NCBI GenBank assembly: GCA_026692845.1
Contig: JAPLNM010000043.1
Span: forward strand, 1 to 64,000
Direction of reading: 5' to 3'
From: Planctomycetota bacterium
Lineage (GTDB): Bacteria; Planctomycetota; Planctomycetia; Pirellulales; Pirellulaceae
DNA length: 64,000 bases
Position 1 is the first letter of the stretch. Each line of letters starts with the position of its first letter. The notes beneath the pieces were generated by a model. The model did no database searches. It was not told where the DNA came from and saw only the letters and a program-made list of their open reading frames with translations. Position numbers and translations under genes: made by a program. Below, piece by piece: positions 48,968 to 57,208 of this stretch.

Positions 48968-49276
48968 CGCTCCGGCGATGGTCGTTGCCAACCACTCGAT
49001 CAATTCGAACACAGCGGTAAACGCTAGGCAACTGATGAACGCAAAGTAGTTCAGCCAAGTTTGACCGTGAACGCAAGAGCAGCGGGCATAGACTTCTCGA
49101 AACAGAATCGCGGGAACGAAACCTTGCATGAAGTGTCCGAATCGATCGTAATGATTGCGTTCGGTTTGAAACACTTGCTGCAGCCACAACCCAAGCGGAT
49201 TCTTTTCATAGGTCCAATGCCCGCCTGCGATCAAGACCAACACCAGCGGGAATCTCAAAACTTGGTTCTGGTTCAT
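48914..49276 (-). pseudogene. DUF2238 (YjdF-like) membrane protein, truncated by the repeat array
   Basis: The core matches DUF2238: RNHYDRFGHFMQGFVPAILF, REVYARCSCVHGQTWLNYFA and AVFELIEWLATTIAG. Members normally have two or three further membrane segments before GHWTYEKNPLG and continue with a GxQGDxWDxQxDM motif and a last membrane segment. Here the start lies just before GHWTY, and after ATTIAGAQGD the chain becomes SPIGEPTSASGWAI, which is encoded by the repeat unit. The protein is thus cut at both ends, though the frame is still open and its ATG overlaps the stop of the 44-residue ORF upstream (ATGA at 49273-49276). DUF2238 proteins are inner-membrane proteins of unknown function. Confidence 0.7.
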
Positions 49277-49407
49277 TCAGCTTTCGCCGAACCAGCGTCC
49301 ATCTCGTCAGCGGCTTTTTTGAGATCCGCGATCTGCGAGGAAATCGAAGAGACGGTCCGACACGACGCATGGAACAATGGATCAAAGTCAGTGGGATCAT
49401 CACTCAT
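49273..49407 (-). CDS. Small hypothetical protein (44 residues)
   Basis: ATG at 49405-49407 opens MSDDPTDFDPLFHASCRTVS followed by SISSQIADLKKAADEMDAGS and AKAE, ending at TGA 49273-49275. The stop shares bases with the ATG of the DUF2238 remnant, a typical coupling overlap, and the ORF lies 46 bases behind the phosphodiesterase gene on the same strand. The middle part could form a short amphipathic helix. I do not recognise a family. The overlap and spacing are the only support, so it may be non-functional now that its partner is truncated. Confidence 0.4.
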   Translation of the reverse strand: MSDDPTDFDPLFHASCRTVSSISSQIADLKKAADEMDAGSAKAE

Positions 49408-49453
49408 TGCAAGCTCGACCTATCGCACGTGTATTGGATTCGCCATGCCTGCA

Positions 49454-51325
49454 CTATTGTTCCTCATAGGTTGGCGGTTTTCCAAGCAAGGCAGCAATTT
49501 CGGTTAGTAATCGATCGGTGCTGTTCATGTTGGAGCGTTGCACAAGCACATCCCTTGCAACCTCCGGGAGATTGGTGATCAGGCCATCGACCCCGCGATT
49601 CATGAGCGACGACATGCTTACCGGATCGTCGACCGTCCAAACATAAATCTCCTTGTTTGCATGGTGCAACTTGTTGATAAGGCTTCGCGTTGCAAATCGA
49701 GCGTTGACGGCCAAAAAGTCAGCCTCTATTTTCTGAATGTTGCCCACCGAAACCGAAAGCAGAAGACCACATTTCCAGTTCGGTCGCAGACGCTTGATTT
49801 TCCTGACTCCGTCTGGTTTCAGGGACATTACCATAATCTCATTGGCCATCCCGTTTTTTTCCACAATGTCCACTACCCTTTGCTCGAGCTGTTGGTCGTG
49901 GCCGTAGTACTTAAGTTCGATCAGAACCTTGGTTTTGCCTTGGCACAATTGCAGTACTTCGGAAAGCGTTGGAACGCGTTCATTCTCGAACGGGGGGCCG
50001 AAGGAACTGCCGATATCGATGTTAGGAAGATCAAGCAATCGAGCTTCCCAAACTTTGGTTTTGTTTCTAGCCAACTTCATGAAGTCGCTGTCGTGGATGA
50101 CAACCACCTGTCCATCGGCAGTCTCCTGAACGTCAATCTCGACCCAGTCGCTGCCGGCCTCCATAGCAAGACGTACCGCGGCCAAACTATTTTCAGGTGC
50201 TGCTTTGGAAGCCCCCCGATGCGCCATGATTTTCACTTCGTCTTTCCAACGCAAGCGGCTGATTGCACTGGCACCAATCCAGGCTGCCACAAGAAATCCT
50301 ATCAGGCAAATAGCAATCAGCCTGTAGCGATCCAAACTTGGCGTTGGAACGCGGTGCGGATTGTTCAATAGCGGAGCGCTGGCAAGTGATTTTTCTGCAT
50401 CGGGATGTATTTTCTGATACGCATGAAACAACAGCAGCGCGAAGCCTATCGATCCAATCAAATTCAGAATAAGGCCGACAACAGCAAGCGCTAAAAGCAT
50501 CAATCCAACTCGCCCTGCCAATATGGCTAGGGACCCAAGGGTGCTTGGTATGAGCCAACTCCCTAACATTCCTAGGAAGAATGTTGCGATGACATTCGCA
50601 AGGATCCCAACGACCAACCAAGTGACCATCCATCGCAATACAAGAAGACGCTTCCCGGCGATCATCTGTCGACTTTCCGGCAAAGCCACCGAAGTCGCTA
50701 CGCTATCGAACAAAACCAAGGGCAACGCGAGAAACCAACCCGAATAAAGTCGTAGCAAAATAAACAGCAGCCCCGTCCCAAGAATGACGGCCAAGCCCAC
50801 AGCGACGCGAAAAATCATCGGCCGTTCGTCGAGATAGTAATTGATGTCATATTCGCTAAGAGCAAAAAAGTAGATCGAACCTGCCGTCAATAGAAACGGC
50901 GCAGCGACCAATAAGGAAGCTGCAATCAATCGGCCCGCCACTCGAACTACGGACACCGTATAGTTCAGCGCGTATAGCAGCGCACTTAAAGCACTGAGTT
51001 GCTTTCCCTGCGAGTGTGCTGCAAGGATAGCAAGCAAGGATGCTTGCTCCAAAGCAAGGATTCCTAACCACACGGCGCCAAGCACTATCGCACAGAGCCA
51101 GCCAAGTGGACCGATAAAGAACCGCGCAATATCCACATCGGATAAAACCGAGTTGCCGCGCACCACCAATAACCCTTGGAGTAAGATCGTCAGCAAAGGT
51201 GTTAAAACAACCATCGCGAGAAGCTTGTAGGCTAAATCGGTAATGATCATGCTCTTGTAGCATCCGCTGTCGTAGGCTGTTATCGAGCCGAGCAGGCTGT
51301 TGCTGTCCACGGGATTACTGATCAC
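49454..51325 (-). CDS. Glycerophosphodiester phosphodiesterase with N-terminal membrane domain
   Basis: A 623-residue protein. Residues about 25-350 hold some eight to nine hydrophobic segments of the GDPD-associated membrane domain (for example LLAMVVLTPLLTILLQGLLV and FRVAVGLAVILGTGLLFILL). Residues about 365-600 are the catalytic GDPD barrel: MAHRGASKAAPENSLAAV with H369 and R370, WVEIDVQETADGQVVVIHDS with the metal-binding E-x-D and catalytic H-D, VLIELKYYG and WTVDDP..GVDGLITNLP. It hydrolyses glycerophosphodiesters to glycerol-3-phosphate and an alcohol, probably at the membrane. The start may be GTG at 51325 or ATG at 51250; neither has a strong ribosome site. The product could feed GlpD, encoded 6 kb away on the other strand. 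Confidence 0.92.
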   Translation of the reverse strand: MISNPVDSNSLLGSITAYDSGCYKSMIITDLAYKLLAMVVLTPLLTILLQGLLVVRGNSVLSDVDIARFFIGPLGWLCAIVLGAVWLGILALEQASLLAILAAHSQGKQLSALSALLYALNYTVSVVRVAGRLIAASLLVAAPFLLTAGSIYFFALSEYDINYYLDERPMIFRVAVGLAVILGTGLLFILLRLYSGWFLALPLVLFDSVATSVALPESRQMIAGKRLLVLRWMVTWLVVGILANVIATFFLGMLGSWLIPSTLGSLAILAGRVGLMLLALAVVGLILNLIGSIGFALLLFHAYQKIHPDAEKSLASAPLLNNPHRVPTPSLDRYRLIAICLIGFLVAAWIGASAISRLRWKDEVKIMAHRGASKAAPENSLAAVRLAMEAGSDWVEIDVQETADGQVVVIHDSDFMKLARNKTKVWEARLLDLPNIDIGSSFGPPFENERVPTLSEVLQLCQGKTKVLIELKYYGHDQQLEQRVVDIVEKNGMANEIMVMSLKPDGVRKIKRLRPNWKCGLLLSVSVGNIQKIEADFLAVNARFATRSLINKLHHANKEIYVWTVDDPVSMSSLMNRGVDGLITNLPEVARDVLVQRSNMNSTDRLLTEIAALLGKPPTYEEQ

Positions 51326-51365
51326 AAGGAATCCCGGAGGTTGAAGTGCAAGAAGGAGGCATGCT

Positions 51366-51842
51366 TCAAGACCGCTCGATCTTGAGTAAAAGGGCCTTGT
51401 TTTTCAGTCCACCGCCGAAGCCCGTGAGTTGCCCGTTGGCACCGATGACTCGGTGGCAAGGTATGACAATGGGTAAGGGGTTTCGGCCGTTTGCTAACCC
51501 AACTGCACGAACGGCCTTGGGGTTGTCGATGCGTTGCGCAATGGCACCATAGGTGGCTGTTTCGCCATAGGGGATCTTCGAAAGCTGCTGCCAAACCGCC
51601 ATTTGGAAGTCGGTGCCCTGGGGCCTCACGGGAATATCGAATGTCCGTCGATTGCCTCGAAAGTAATCCTCGAGTTGCCGTGCAACCGTTCTAAAGTGCC
51701 GATCGCTATGAATCCAATCGGGTTGTACCTTTACCGTTCGTTTTTGATTGGGCATGCAGATGTTCGTAAGCTGCTCGTCCTCAAGAGTCAAGAGCAAGGT
51801 CCCCACTGGGCTCTCGAGTTGCGTGTAATAGACTGGAGTCAT
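51366..51842 (-). CDS. ogt: Methylated-DNA-[protein]-cysteine S-methyltransferase
   Basis: Suicide repair enzyme that moves the methyl group of O6-methylguanine onto its own cysteine. The 158-residue protein has the family length, the active-site motif IPCHRVIG with Cys129, the helix-turn-helix segment YGETATYGAIAQRI with the arginine-finger motif RAVGLANGRNPL, and GLKNKALLLKIE at the C-terminus. Its ATG overlaps the stop of the upstream ORF (ATGA at 51839-51842). The next gene on the same strand begins 41 bases downstream (GDPD), so the three may share a transcript. No Ada regulatory domain is present. Confidence 0.95.
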   Translation of the reverse strand: MTPVYYTQLESPVGTLLLTLEDEQLTNICMPNQKRTVKVQPDWIHSDRHFRTVARQLEDYFRGNRRTFDIPVRPQGTDFQMAVWQQLSKIPYGETATYGAIAQRIDNPKAVRAVGLANGRNPLPIVIPCHRVIGANGQLTGFGGGLKNKALLLKIERS

Positions 51843-52165
51843 CGCGAAAAGTGCCTCGTTGCTTCTTGGTCAAACGCCCGATGGGCGGTCTCTTCAGGGA
51901 ACTCATGCCCGTAATCCAAAATTCGCTTCGCTAACCGGCGCACTTGTTGGGAATGGTCATCCCGTTTGTTTTTGATTCTTCGACGTCCTTGCGGATTGAT
52001 AGCTCCATGGCGAATTGAAAGCGACTTCACTGGCATTTTGATCTGAAGGGTCGACTCGTTCAAGGTCTCCATCGCCGGTTCGGACGGAACGTCGTTCATC
52101 AGCTTGATGAATTCGGTGCTCTGTTCCATTCCATGTTCTAAATCATACCCCACGCGCCAGTCCAC
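51839..52165 (-). CDS. Hypothetical protein translationally coupled to ogt
   Basis: A 108-residue frame ending HRAFDQEATRHFSR, with a TGA that shares bases with the ogt ATG. The second half is strongly basic (GRRRIKNKRDDHSQQVRRLA) and could bind nucleic acid; the first half is acidic (YDLEHGMEQSTEFIKLMNDV). There are no membrane segments or known motifs. I do not recognise a family. The four-base overlap with ogt is the main support for a real gene. A decayed DNA-repair partner is possible but not shown. Confidence 0.42.
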   Translation of the reverse strand: MDWRVGYDLEHGMEQSTEFIKLMNDVPSEPAMETLNESTLQIKMPVKSLSIRHGAINPQGRRRIKNKRDDHSQQVRRLAKRILDYGHEFPEETAHRAFDQEATRHFSR

Positions 52166-52381
52166 TGCAAAGTGAGAGCATTCGATGATTGGGACAAGTC
52201 CACATGCGCTAGATCAACGCGTCCTAGATGGTCGGTGGAATTTTCTTTTTCGCCTCTTGGTAGTTGCGAAATCGTGGGTCCGGCAGACAATAACAAACCA
52301 TGAGGATCGCCCAGCTAGCTGCGCGTGAATCGACCTTTTACCAAGCCAATCTGACTTCATCAATAACGAAAGTTTCCTTTC

Positions 52382-53842
52382 ATGTCACATCACGAGACGA
52401 TTCGAAAGCTTGAGCCGACTTTGTTATGGAACGCCTTTGCTGACCTGAATGCGGTCCCACGAGGGTCAAAGAAAGAGGCCGCTGTGACACGTTTTGTTGC
52501 AGAGCGTGGGCGGAAGATGGGGTTGGAGACCCAAGTCGATTCGATTGGCAACGTTCTGATTCGTAAACCTGCCTCTCAAGGCTTCGAGGATCATCCGACC
52601 GTGGTGCTTCAGTCCCACATCGATATGGTTTGGCAGAAAAATTCTGATTCCGAATTTGATTTCGATACCCATGGGATCGAAATGCGGCTCGATGGCGACT
52701 GGGTCCGAGCCCATGGAACAACGCTCGGTGCGGATAACGGGATCGGTGTTGCGTCGATTTTTGCCGTGCTGGAATCCAACACGCTGACCCATCCGGCCTT
52801 GGAGTGCATCTTCACGGTGGATGAAGAAACGGGCATGACGGGAGCCAAGTCCCTGGATCCCTCGTGGTTGAAGGGGCGTGTTCTGCTGAATCTCGACACC
52901 GAACAAGACAACGAATTGACGATTGGATGCGCTGGTGGTGCCGATGTCACTTCTGTATCGAGCTATCAAGCACAGTCGCTGGACGCATCGTATGTAGGTA
53001 AGAAGCTTCTTGTTCGAGGGCTAAAGGGTGGCCATTCTGGGATGGAAATCCATATTGGGTATGGGAATGCGAACAAGATTATGAATCGCATACTCGATGG
53101 GGCGAGTCATCGATTTGGATTGAGGCTTTCGTCGTTAGAGGGGGGAAGCTTGCGGAATGCGATTCCGCGCGAGTCGACAGCGATGGTGTACATTCCCAAG
53201 CAGCAGCTAGAGGGCTTTATGGCGTGGTTTGCACAGCTTAGCGCAGTGATCCAAGCGGAAAATGTTGTAACCGACCCTCTGTTGTTGATCGCATGCGAAT
53301 CGCACGATGCAATGCCGATTTCGGTACTTCCCGTTTCGGTTCAGAAGACGCTTTTTGCAGCGGTTTTTGGCGTGGTCAGTGGAATCTACCGAATGAGTCC
53401 CTCTATCGGTGGTTTGGTCCAAACCAGCAACAATCTAGCTCGCGTGATCGCGCGGGATGGCGAGATTTCCGTCATGTGCCTTGCTCGAAGTTCGGTCGAT
53501 ACCGAACGCGACGCGCTTTCTGAATCACTTGCCTCTATCCTTTCGCAATTAGGTGGTCGAGTCACTGTCGAGGGCGAGTATCCTGGCTGGCAACCTGTTC
53601 CAACAAGCAATATTGTTCAAAAGATGAGTTCGCTTTACGAGGAGCTCTTTCATGAAAAGGCTCATGTTGCGGCATGCCATGCTGGATTGGAGTGTGGGAT
53701 CATCGGTAGCAAGTATGCTGGCATGGAGATGATCAGCTTCGGCCCCAACATTCTGGGAGCTCATTCGCCTGATGAGCGCGTTCAGATAAGCAGCGTACAA
53801 AAATTTTATCGTTATTTCTTAGAGACCTTGGCACGGCTTTAG
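52382..53842 (+). CDS. pepD: Aminoacyl-histidine dipeptidase (M20C)
   Basis: Cytoplasmic di-zinc dipeptidase that splits Xaa-His and other dipeptides. At 486 residues it has the usual PepD length. Metal and catalytic residues are visible: H79 and D81 in LQSHIDMVW, D118 in LGADNGIGVAS, E148 and E149 in FTVDEETGMTGA, and the later HAGLECG and GPNILGAHSPDERV motifs. GGHSGMEIHIGYGNANK marks the lid domain. The ATG at 52382 gives MSHHETIRKLEPTLLWNAF, the expected family start. It is a single-gene unit, 216 bases from the divergent hypothetical gene, and is followed by a perfect palindrome. Confidence 0.95.
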   Translation: MSHHETIRKLEPTLLWNAFADLNAVPRGSKKEAAVTRFVAERGRKMGLETQVDSIGNVLIRKPASQGFEDHPTVVLQSHIDMVWQKNSDSEFDFDTHGIEMRLDGDWVRAHGTTLGADNGIGVASIFAVLESNTLTHPALECIFTVDEETGMTGAKSLDPSWLKGRVLLNLDTEQDNELTIGCAGGADVTSVSSYQAQSLDASYVGKKLLVRGLKGGHSGMEIHIGYGNANKIMNRILDGASHRFGLRLSSLEGGSLRNAIPRESTAMVYIPKQQLEGFMAWFAQLSAVIQAENVVTDPLLLIACESHDAMPISVLPVSVQKTLFAAVFGVVSGIYRMSPSIGGLVQTSNNLARVIARDGEISVMCLARSSVDTERDALSESLASILSQLGGRVTVEGEYPGWQPVPTSNIVQKMSSLYEELFHEKAHVAACHAGLECGIIGSKYAGMEMISFGPNILGAHSPDERVQISSVQKFYRYFLETLARL

Positions 53843-53866
53843 TCGGCTCTGGTCATGGTTTGGGCT

Positions 53867-53914
53867 ACTCATCTCGTACTCAGTCCGCCGCGGCGGACTG
53901 AGTACGAGATGAGT
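53867..53914. terminator. Perfect 48-bp palindrome downstream of pepD
   Basis: The left arm ACTCATCTCGTACTCAGTCC continues GCCG and meets its exact reverse complement at 53890/53891 with no loop. It lies 25 bases after the pepD stop. As RNA it would form an extremely stable hairpin, but there is no T-run, so intrinsic termination is only one option; a protein-binding or recombination site is another. Confidence 0.6.
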
Positions 53915-53999
53915 GCAAAATAGCAATTTCCTCGCCGTTGGCTGCGGGTTAAACGGTTGTTCGTGCCTCCGGCGACCTCGCTGATTTGTAGCTGCAAAT

Positions 54000-54035
54000 C
54001 TTGGCCCCGCCGGCATAAAGCCGACGGAGGCCAAG
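54000..54035. repeat. GC-rich hairpin element
   Basis: CTTGGCC-CCGC-CGGC and GCCG-ACGG-AGGCCAAG form an imperfect stem around an ATAAA loop. A second short palindrome (GATTTGTAGCTGCAAATC, 53983-54000) touches it. The layout resembles REP-type intergenic elements; no second copy of this element is in the window. Confidence 0.5.
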
Positions 54036-54168
54036 AAGAGTTCGTTAGCCTCTAATCAGCGAAGCGTTACTCGGTAAAACGGTACTCGTACTCGATGGCT
54101 GTTTGAACTGCGGCGTTGCCGATCGTTGATCAACGCGGTTCGAGGTAACTAAATGTTATAGCGCTAGG

Positions 54169-54209
54169 AAACAAAAAAAGCGGGGGCATTTGCCTCCGCT
54201 TTTTTGTTT
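54169..54209 (-). terminator. Intrinsic terminator of the RNA-binding protein gene
   Basis: Read on the minus strand, AAACAAAAAAGCGGAGGC pairs with GCCCCCGCTTTTTTTGTTT around a short AAAT loop, ending in a T-run. The A-run on one side and the T-run on the other make it potentially bidirectional. It starts about 30 bases after the stop codon at 54238. Confidence 0.8.
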
Positions 54210-54237
54210 GAATCGATTAAGAGATCGGCTGATCGGC

Positions 54238-54669
54238 TTAGTGATCGCGGTAAGGACGACGTCCACCGCCGCCTCCGCCACCACCGCCACCGCCACCGCC
54301 ACCACCATCTCGGCGTCCACCGCCACCACCACCGCCGTAACCACCACCACCACCGCCGCCGCCGCCGTAGCCTCCGCCACCGCCGCCGTAACCACCACCG
54401 CCGCCACCTGTTCGAGGACCATTGTCCTTAGGACGGGCTTCATTACAGGAAATTCTGCGACCTGCAACTTCTTGTTGGTTCAAACCTTCGATTGCAGACG
54501 CCGCTTCATCTGGACTTGGCATTTCGACGAAAGCAAAACCGCGCGAACGCCCGGTTTCTCTGTCGGTAATAATGCTAACCTTTGCAACTTGACCAAAACG
54601 GCTGAAAGCCTCACGTACCTCTTCTTCCGTAGCTCGGAAAGAGAGATTCCCTACATAGATATTCGTCAC
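54238..54669 (-). CDS. RRM-type RNA-binding protein with glycine-rich tail
   Basis: A single RNA recognition motif: RNP2 is IYVGNLSF at residues 4-11 and RNP1 is RGFAFVEM, with TEEEVREAFSRFGQVAKVSI between. The second half is almost pure glycine with Tyr and Arg (GGYGGGGGGYGGGG, ending GRRPYRDH), like cold-inducible RNA chaperones of cyanobacteria and planctomycetes. I chose the GTG at 54669 (MTNIYVGNLSF) because family members begin there and GAGG lies upstream; a GTG at 54690 would add seven residues. It has its own promoter and terminator. Role in RNA folding or cold response is family knowledge; the DNA of the tail is low-complexity and prone to length change. Confidence 0.9.
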   Translation of the reverse strand: MTNIYVGNLSFRATEEEVREAFSRFGQVAKVSIITDRETGRSRGFAFVEMPSPDEAASAIEGLNQQEVAGRRISCNEARPKDNGPRTGGGGGGYGGGGGGYGGGGGGGGGYGGGGGGGRRDGGGGGGGGGGGGGGGRRPYRDH

Positions 54670-54728
54670 TGAAACAAACCCTCGTATCACCTATGCCCGC
54701 CAATCTACCCGAGCATCCGATAAGAGCT

Positions 54729-54757
54729 ATTATCAAGGAATCAAGTTGCCGAGTCAA
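54729..54757 (-). promoter_or_regulatory. Sigma-70-type promoter of the RNA-binding protein gene
   Basis: On the minus strand TTGACT (54757-54752) and GATAAT (54734-54729) are separated by exactly 17 bases. Each hexamer differs from consensus at one position. Transcription would begin near 54722, giving a leader of about 50 bases before the GTG at 54669. Confidence 0.7.
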
Positions 54758-54780
54758 CAAGAATCTAAAAAGCTTTTTAC

Positions 54781-54801
54781 TCAAAAAACCCTGGGGTTCT
54801 T
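54781..54801 (-). terminator. Weak intrinsic terminator after the VWA gene
   Basis: On the minus strand AACCC-CA-GGGTT is followed directly by TTTT. The stem has only five base pairs. It lies about 95 bases after the stop at 54896 and ends the long minus-strand cluster just before the RNA-binding-protein promoter. Confidence 0.4.
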
Positions 54802-54895
54802 GTCGGAATCGAAGAAAATCCCATTTTATTTTCCGCTTTTTGGTAAAAACCACGTCTTGTTCGGCTACTTTTGATTAAGCGGTTGGATCGCCGCG

Positions 54896-57208
54896 TTACG
54901 GAACTCCCCAGCGCTTTCGGAGTCCCCACTGCAGGACCAAATTTGCGACGATAGCGATAAACGCCAACCATGAGTCCAGGGTGGAATCGCCCAACTGAAA
55001 TGTTTCGACCACCGTTTCGGTCGATTGACGCCGACGCTCCAATAGTCGGCTGATCAGGTTGGCCGTTTGGTCCGGGCTGACCAAGACGCCCCCGGCCGAC
55101 TCATTGAGCTTGGCCAATTGACCCATCAACTGCCAATCCGGAAGCGGCTGCAAACTCTCGATACTCTGGTCGATGACCACAAAGGGCAAACGCGCCTCGA
55201 GCTCTTTACCCTCGGATCCAACCGCCTTGGCTCTCCACTCGTAACGACCGGGTTCTTTGGCCCCTTCGAAGGCCAATTTCATGCTTGTCGCGTCGCGTGG
55301 GTTCAATCGATATTCACCGAGCTGCTTTTCCGAGGGTGCCTGATTCTCCTGGCGTCCTGCATCAAATCTCCAAAGCCTCAACGAGACCTCTTTGGGCATG
55401 GCTGTCTCTTTGCTCCCTGGGCTCCAGTTCATCATCAATTCGGCGGGTTGCTGCAAAAGCAAACGCCGTCGATTCATCGTCAATTGCATCCCCTCTTCGA
55501 CCGCTTCGCGTCGAAGTCCCCAAAGGGCGATCTGCCTCCAGAACTGCTTGAACTCCTTGACTTTGCCTTGCCTGAGCCACTGAAACGTCGAGTCGAATGC
55601 CAAGCTCATGACGCGGCCTTGGCCTGCGATCCCCGTGACCATCAACGGTTGGCCGGCGCTACCGATGGCAAGCACCTTTACCCCCGGCGCGTTCTTGATG
55701 CCTCCCCAGCGATTGGCCCCTGTCAATGGTTTGAGCTCCTTCCAAACCTCGATCAAGTTGCTTCCTGGTTCGCCGATCTGAAGCAAACGGTCGACCGCAG
55801 CGGGCACCATAGGAACGGCACCCTCATAGTGGTTTCTCAGGTCGATCGGCGCATTGCGGGGTTGGCGGATTGCCGCTCCCATCTGGATCGGGAGTAAGTC
55901 GTTGACGGGGGTGTTGTTCCAACCCCCGGCTCCGTAAGCATGGTAGCCGCCGAGCGTGACCAATCCGGCTCCGCGAACGACTTGCTCGGCGATCAATTGA
56001 CTTCCTGCTGCCCCGATCGCATCGGAATCCAAATCCCCGAGAATGAACAGATCGTACACGCCATTTGAAAGTCGCTGGCTCAAGTCGATCGGCCATTTTT
56101 GGACCGGCTCTCTAGCGATCCACAACCGGTCGACCTGCATATCGGGTGACTCCAAGAGAGCATTGGCGATGAATTTCGATTCCGTCCGAGGTTCGCCCTC
56201 GATGTACAACACCCTGGCTCCGCCCCCGCGTACATTCAAGTACGACGTGATCCGATTGTTTTCCAAAACCGATTCTCCGTCGACTGGCTTGGCTTCGACC
56301 CACAGCTCATAAGACCCCTCATCGGGGGCCAGCATCGGCAACTGGAATGAAATCGCTTGGTCGCTCTTGGTCGGTCGAACCACGGTCTGTTCGACCAAGA
56401 CAGGTTTGCCGTCCTTGCCCACGATTTTCATCGCGATGGTGATGTCTCGATTGGCCACCCCACGCGCTTTGAGCATCCCGCGCACATAGATCTGATTCTT
56501 GGTGTATGCGTCGAGTTGTTCGGGTACGCCTTCGACGGCAAGATCCCTGGCTTGTTCGCTATCGCCTCGGGGCCCAATCCCGATCAAATAAAGAGGAATA
56601 TCCTGTCTTGCAAACTGCTTGGCGATCTGTTGCGGGTCGTTCTTGGCCGGCGATAGGGTCTGCGATCCATCTCCCATCCAAATCACGGCCATCAAAGGTG
56701 ACGGAAAGCTGGTGCTTGATAGCTGGGTCAAGGGTCCACCTATATCGGTGCTTGCCCCTTCTGCCTTTTGGGGCAAGGCCGGTGGACTCAGTGCCGTCGA
56801 TTCGACCTCGCCGAGGGACTGCAATTGGAAATCGTATACGAAGGGTGCGAACCGTATCTGTTTGCCCAATTGCTCTCGACTTGCAAACAATCCGTTCCAA
56901 ACCTCAAGCTGCTGTTCCCATCGACTTTGGTTTCCTTCCCCCGCACTTAGTTGCATGCTCGAGGATTTGTCCATCAAGACTGCGATCGTCCCGTCGGGCT
57001 CTCGCTGCTTGGTCCAACTGACCCCAGGCTTGAGGATAACGAGCATGAGCGAAAGGATCAGCAGCAATCGCAACAATCGTAAAATCCATCGTTGCGTGCG
57101 CTTGAGCCCATGGGTGTCGATGACAAACACCCAGACAAACAGCAGGCCCAGTGCGATGAGCGTAACCAAGCTGTAGCTTCCAAAAACCGGGGAAAAGCTC
57201 CAGTTCAT
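54896..57208 (-). CDS. Membrane VWA / glutamine-amidotransferase-like protein
   Basis: A 770-residue protein. Two N-terminal membrane segments (SLVTLIALGLLFVWVFVI and LLRLLLILSLMLVILKPG) are followed by a VWA domain whose metal site reads AVLMDKSSSMQLSAGEG (DxSxS kept). The middle part, VLYIEGEPRTESKFIANALL and LFILGDLDSDAIGAAG... with GLVTLGGYHAYGAGGWNN, resembles a class I glutamine-amidotransferase-like fold without an evident catalytic Cys. A last membrane segment (WLAFIAIVANLVLQWGL) sits at the C-terminus. It overlaps the BatA-type gene by four bases (ATGA). The cluster type is common in planctomycetes; its role in envelope function or stress is inferred from Bat/MoxR systems. Confidence 0.85.
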   Translation of the reverse strand: MNWSFSPVFGSYSLVTLIALGLLFVWVFVIDTHGLKRTQRWILRLLRLLLILSLMLVILKPGVSWTKQREPDGTIAVLMDKSSSMQLSAGEGNQSRWEQQLEVWNGLFASREQLGKQIRFAPFVYDFQLQSLGEVESTALSPPALPQKAEGASTDIGGPLTQLSSTSFPSPLMAVIWMGDGSQTLSPAKNDPQQIAKQFARQDIPLYLIGIGPRGDSEQARDLAVEGVPEQLDAYTKNQIYVRGMLKARGVANRDITIAMKIVGKDGKPVLVEQTVVRPTKSDQAISFQLPMLAPDEGSYELWVEAKPVDGESVLENNRITSYLNVRGGGARVLYIEGEPRTESKFIANALLESPDMQVDRLWIAREPVQKWPIDLSQRLSNGVYDLFILGDLDSDAIGAAGSQLIAEQVVRGAGLVTLGGYHAYGAGGWNNTPVNDLLPIQMGAAIRQPRNAPIDLRNHYEGAVPMVPAAVDRLLQIGEPGSNLIEVWKELKPLTGANRWGGIKNAPGVKVLAIGSAGQPLMVTGIAGQGRVMSLAFDSTFQWLRQGKVKEFKQFWRQIALWGLRREAVEEGMQLTMNRRRLLLQQPAELMMNWSPGSKETAMPKEVSLRLWRFDAGRQENQAPSEKQLGEYRLNPRDATSMKLAFEGAKEPGRYEWRAKAVGSEGKELEARLPFVVIDQSIESLQPLPDWQLMGQLAKLNESAGGVLVSPDQTANLISRLLERRRQSTETVVETFQLGDSTLDSWLAFIAIVANLVLQWGLRKRWGVP

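Larger units (their letters stand above)
53843..54168. other. Intergenic region between pepD and the RNA-binding-protein terminator
   Basis: 326 bases without a gene. It holds the 48-bp palindrome (53867-53914) and two neighbouring hairpins: GATTTG / CAAATC at 53983-54000 and CTTGGCC...GGCCAAG at 54000-54035. The latter two look like a dispersed palindromic element of the kind common between planctomycete genes. No promoter or ORF is convincing. Confidence 0.5.

Noticed and set aside
54190-54672. Thr/Ala-rich plus-strand frame opposite the RNA-binding gene
   Set aside because: It is the complement of the glycine-rich tail; the minus strand has RNP1 and RNP2 motifs, a promoter and a terminator.
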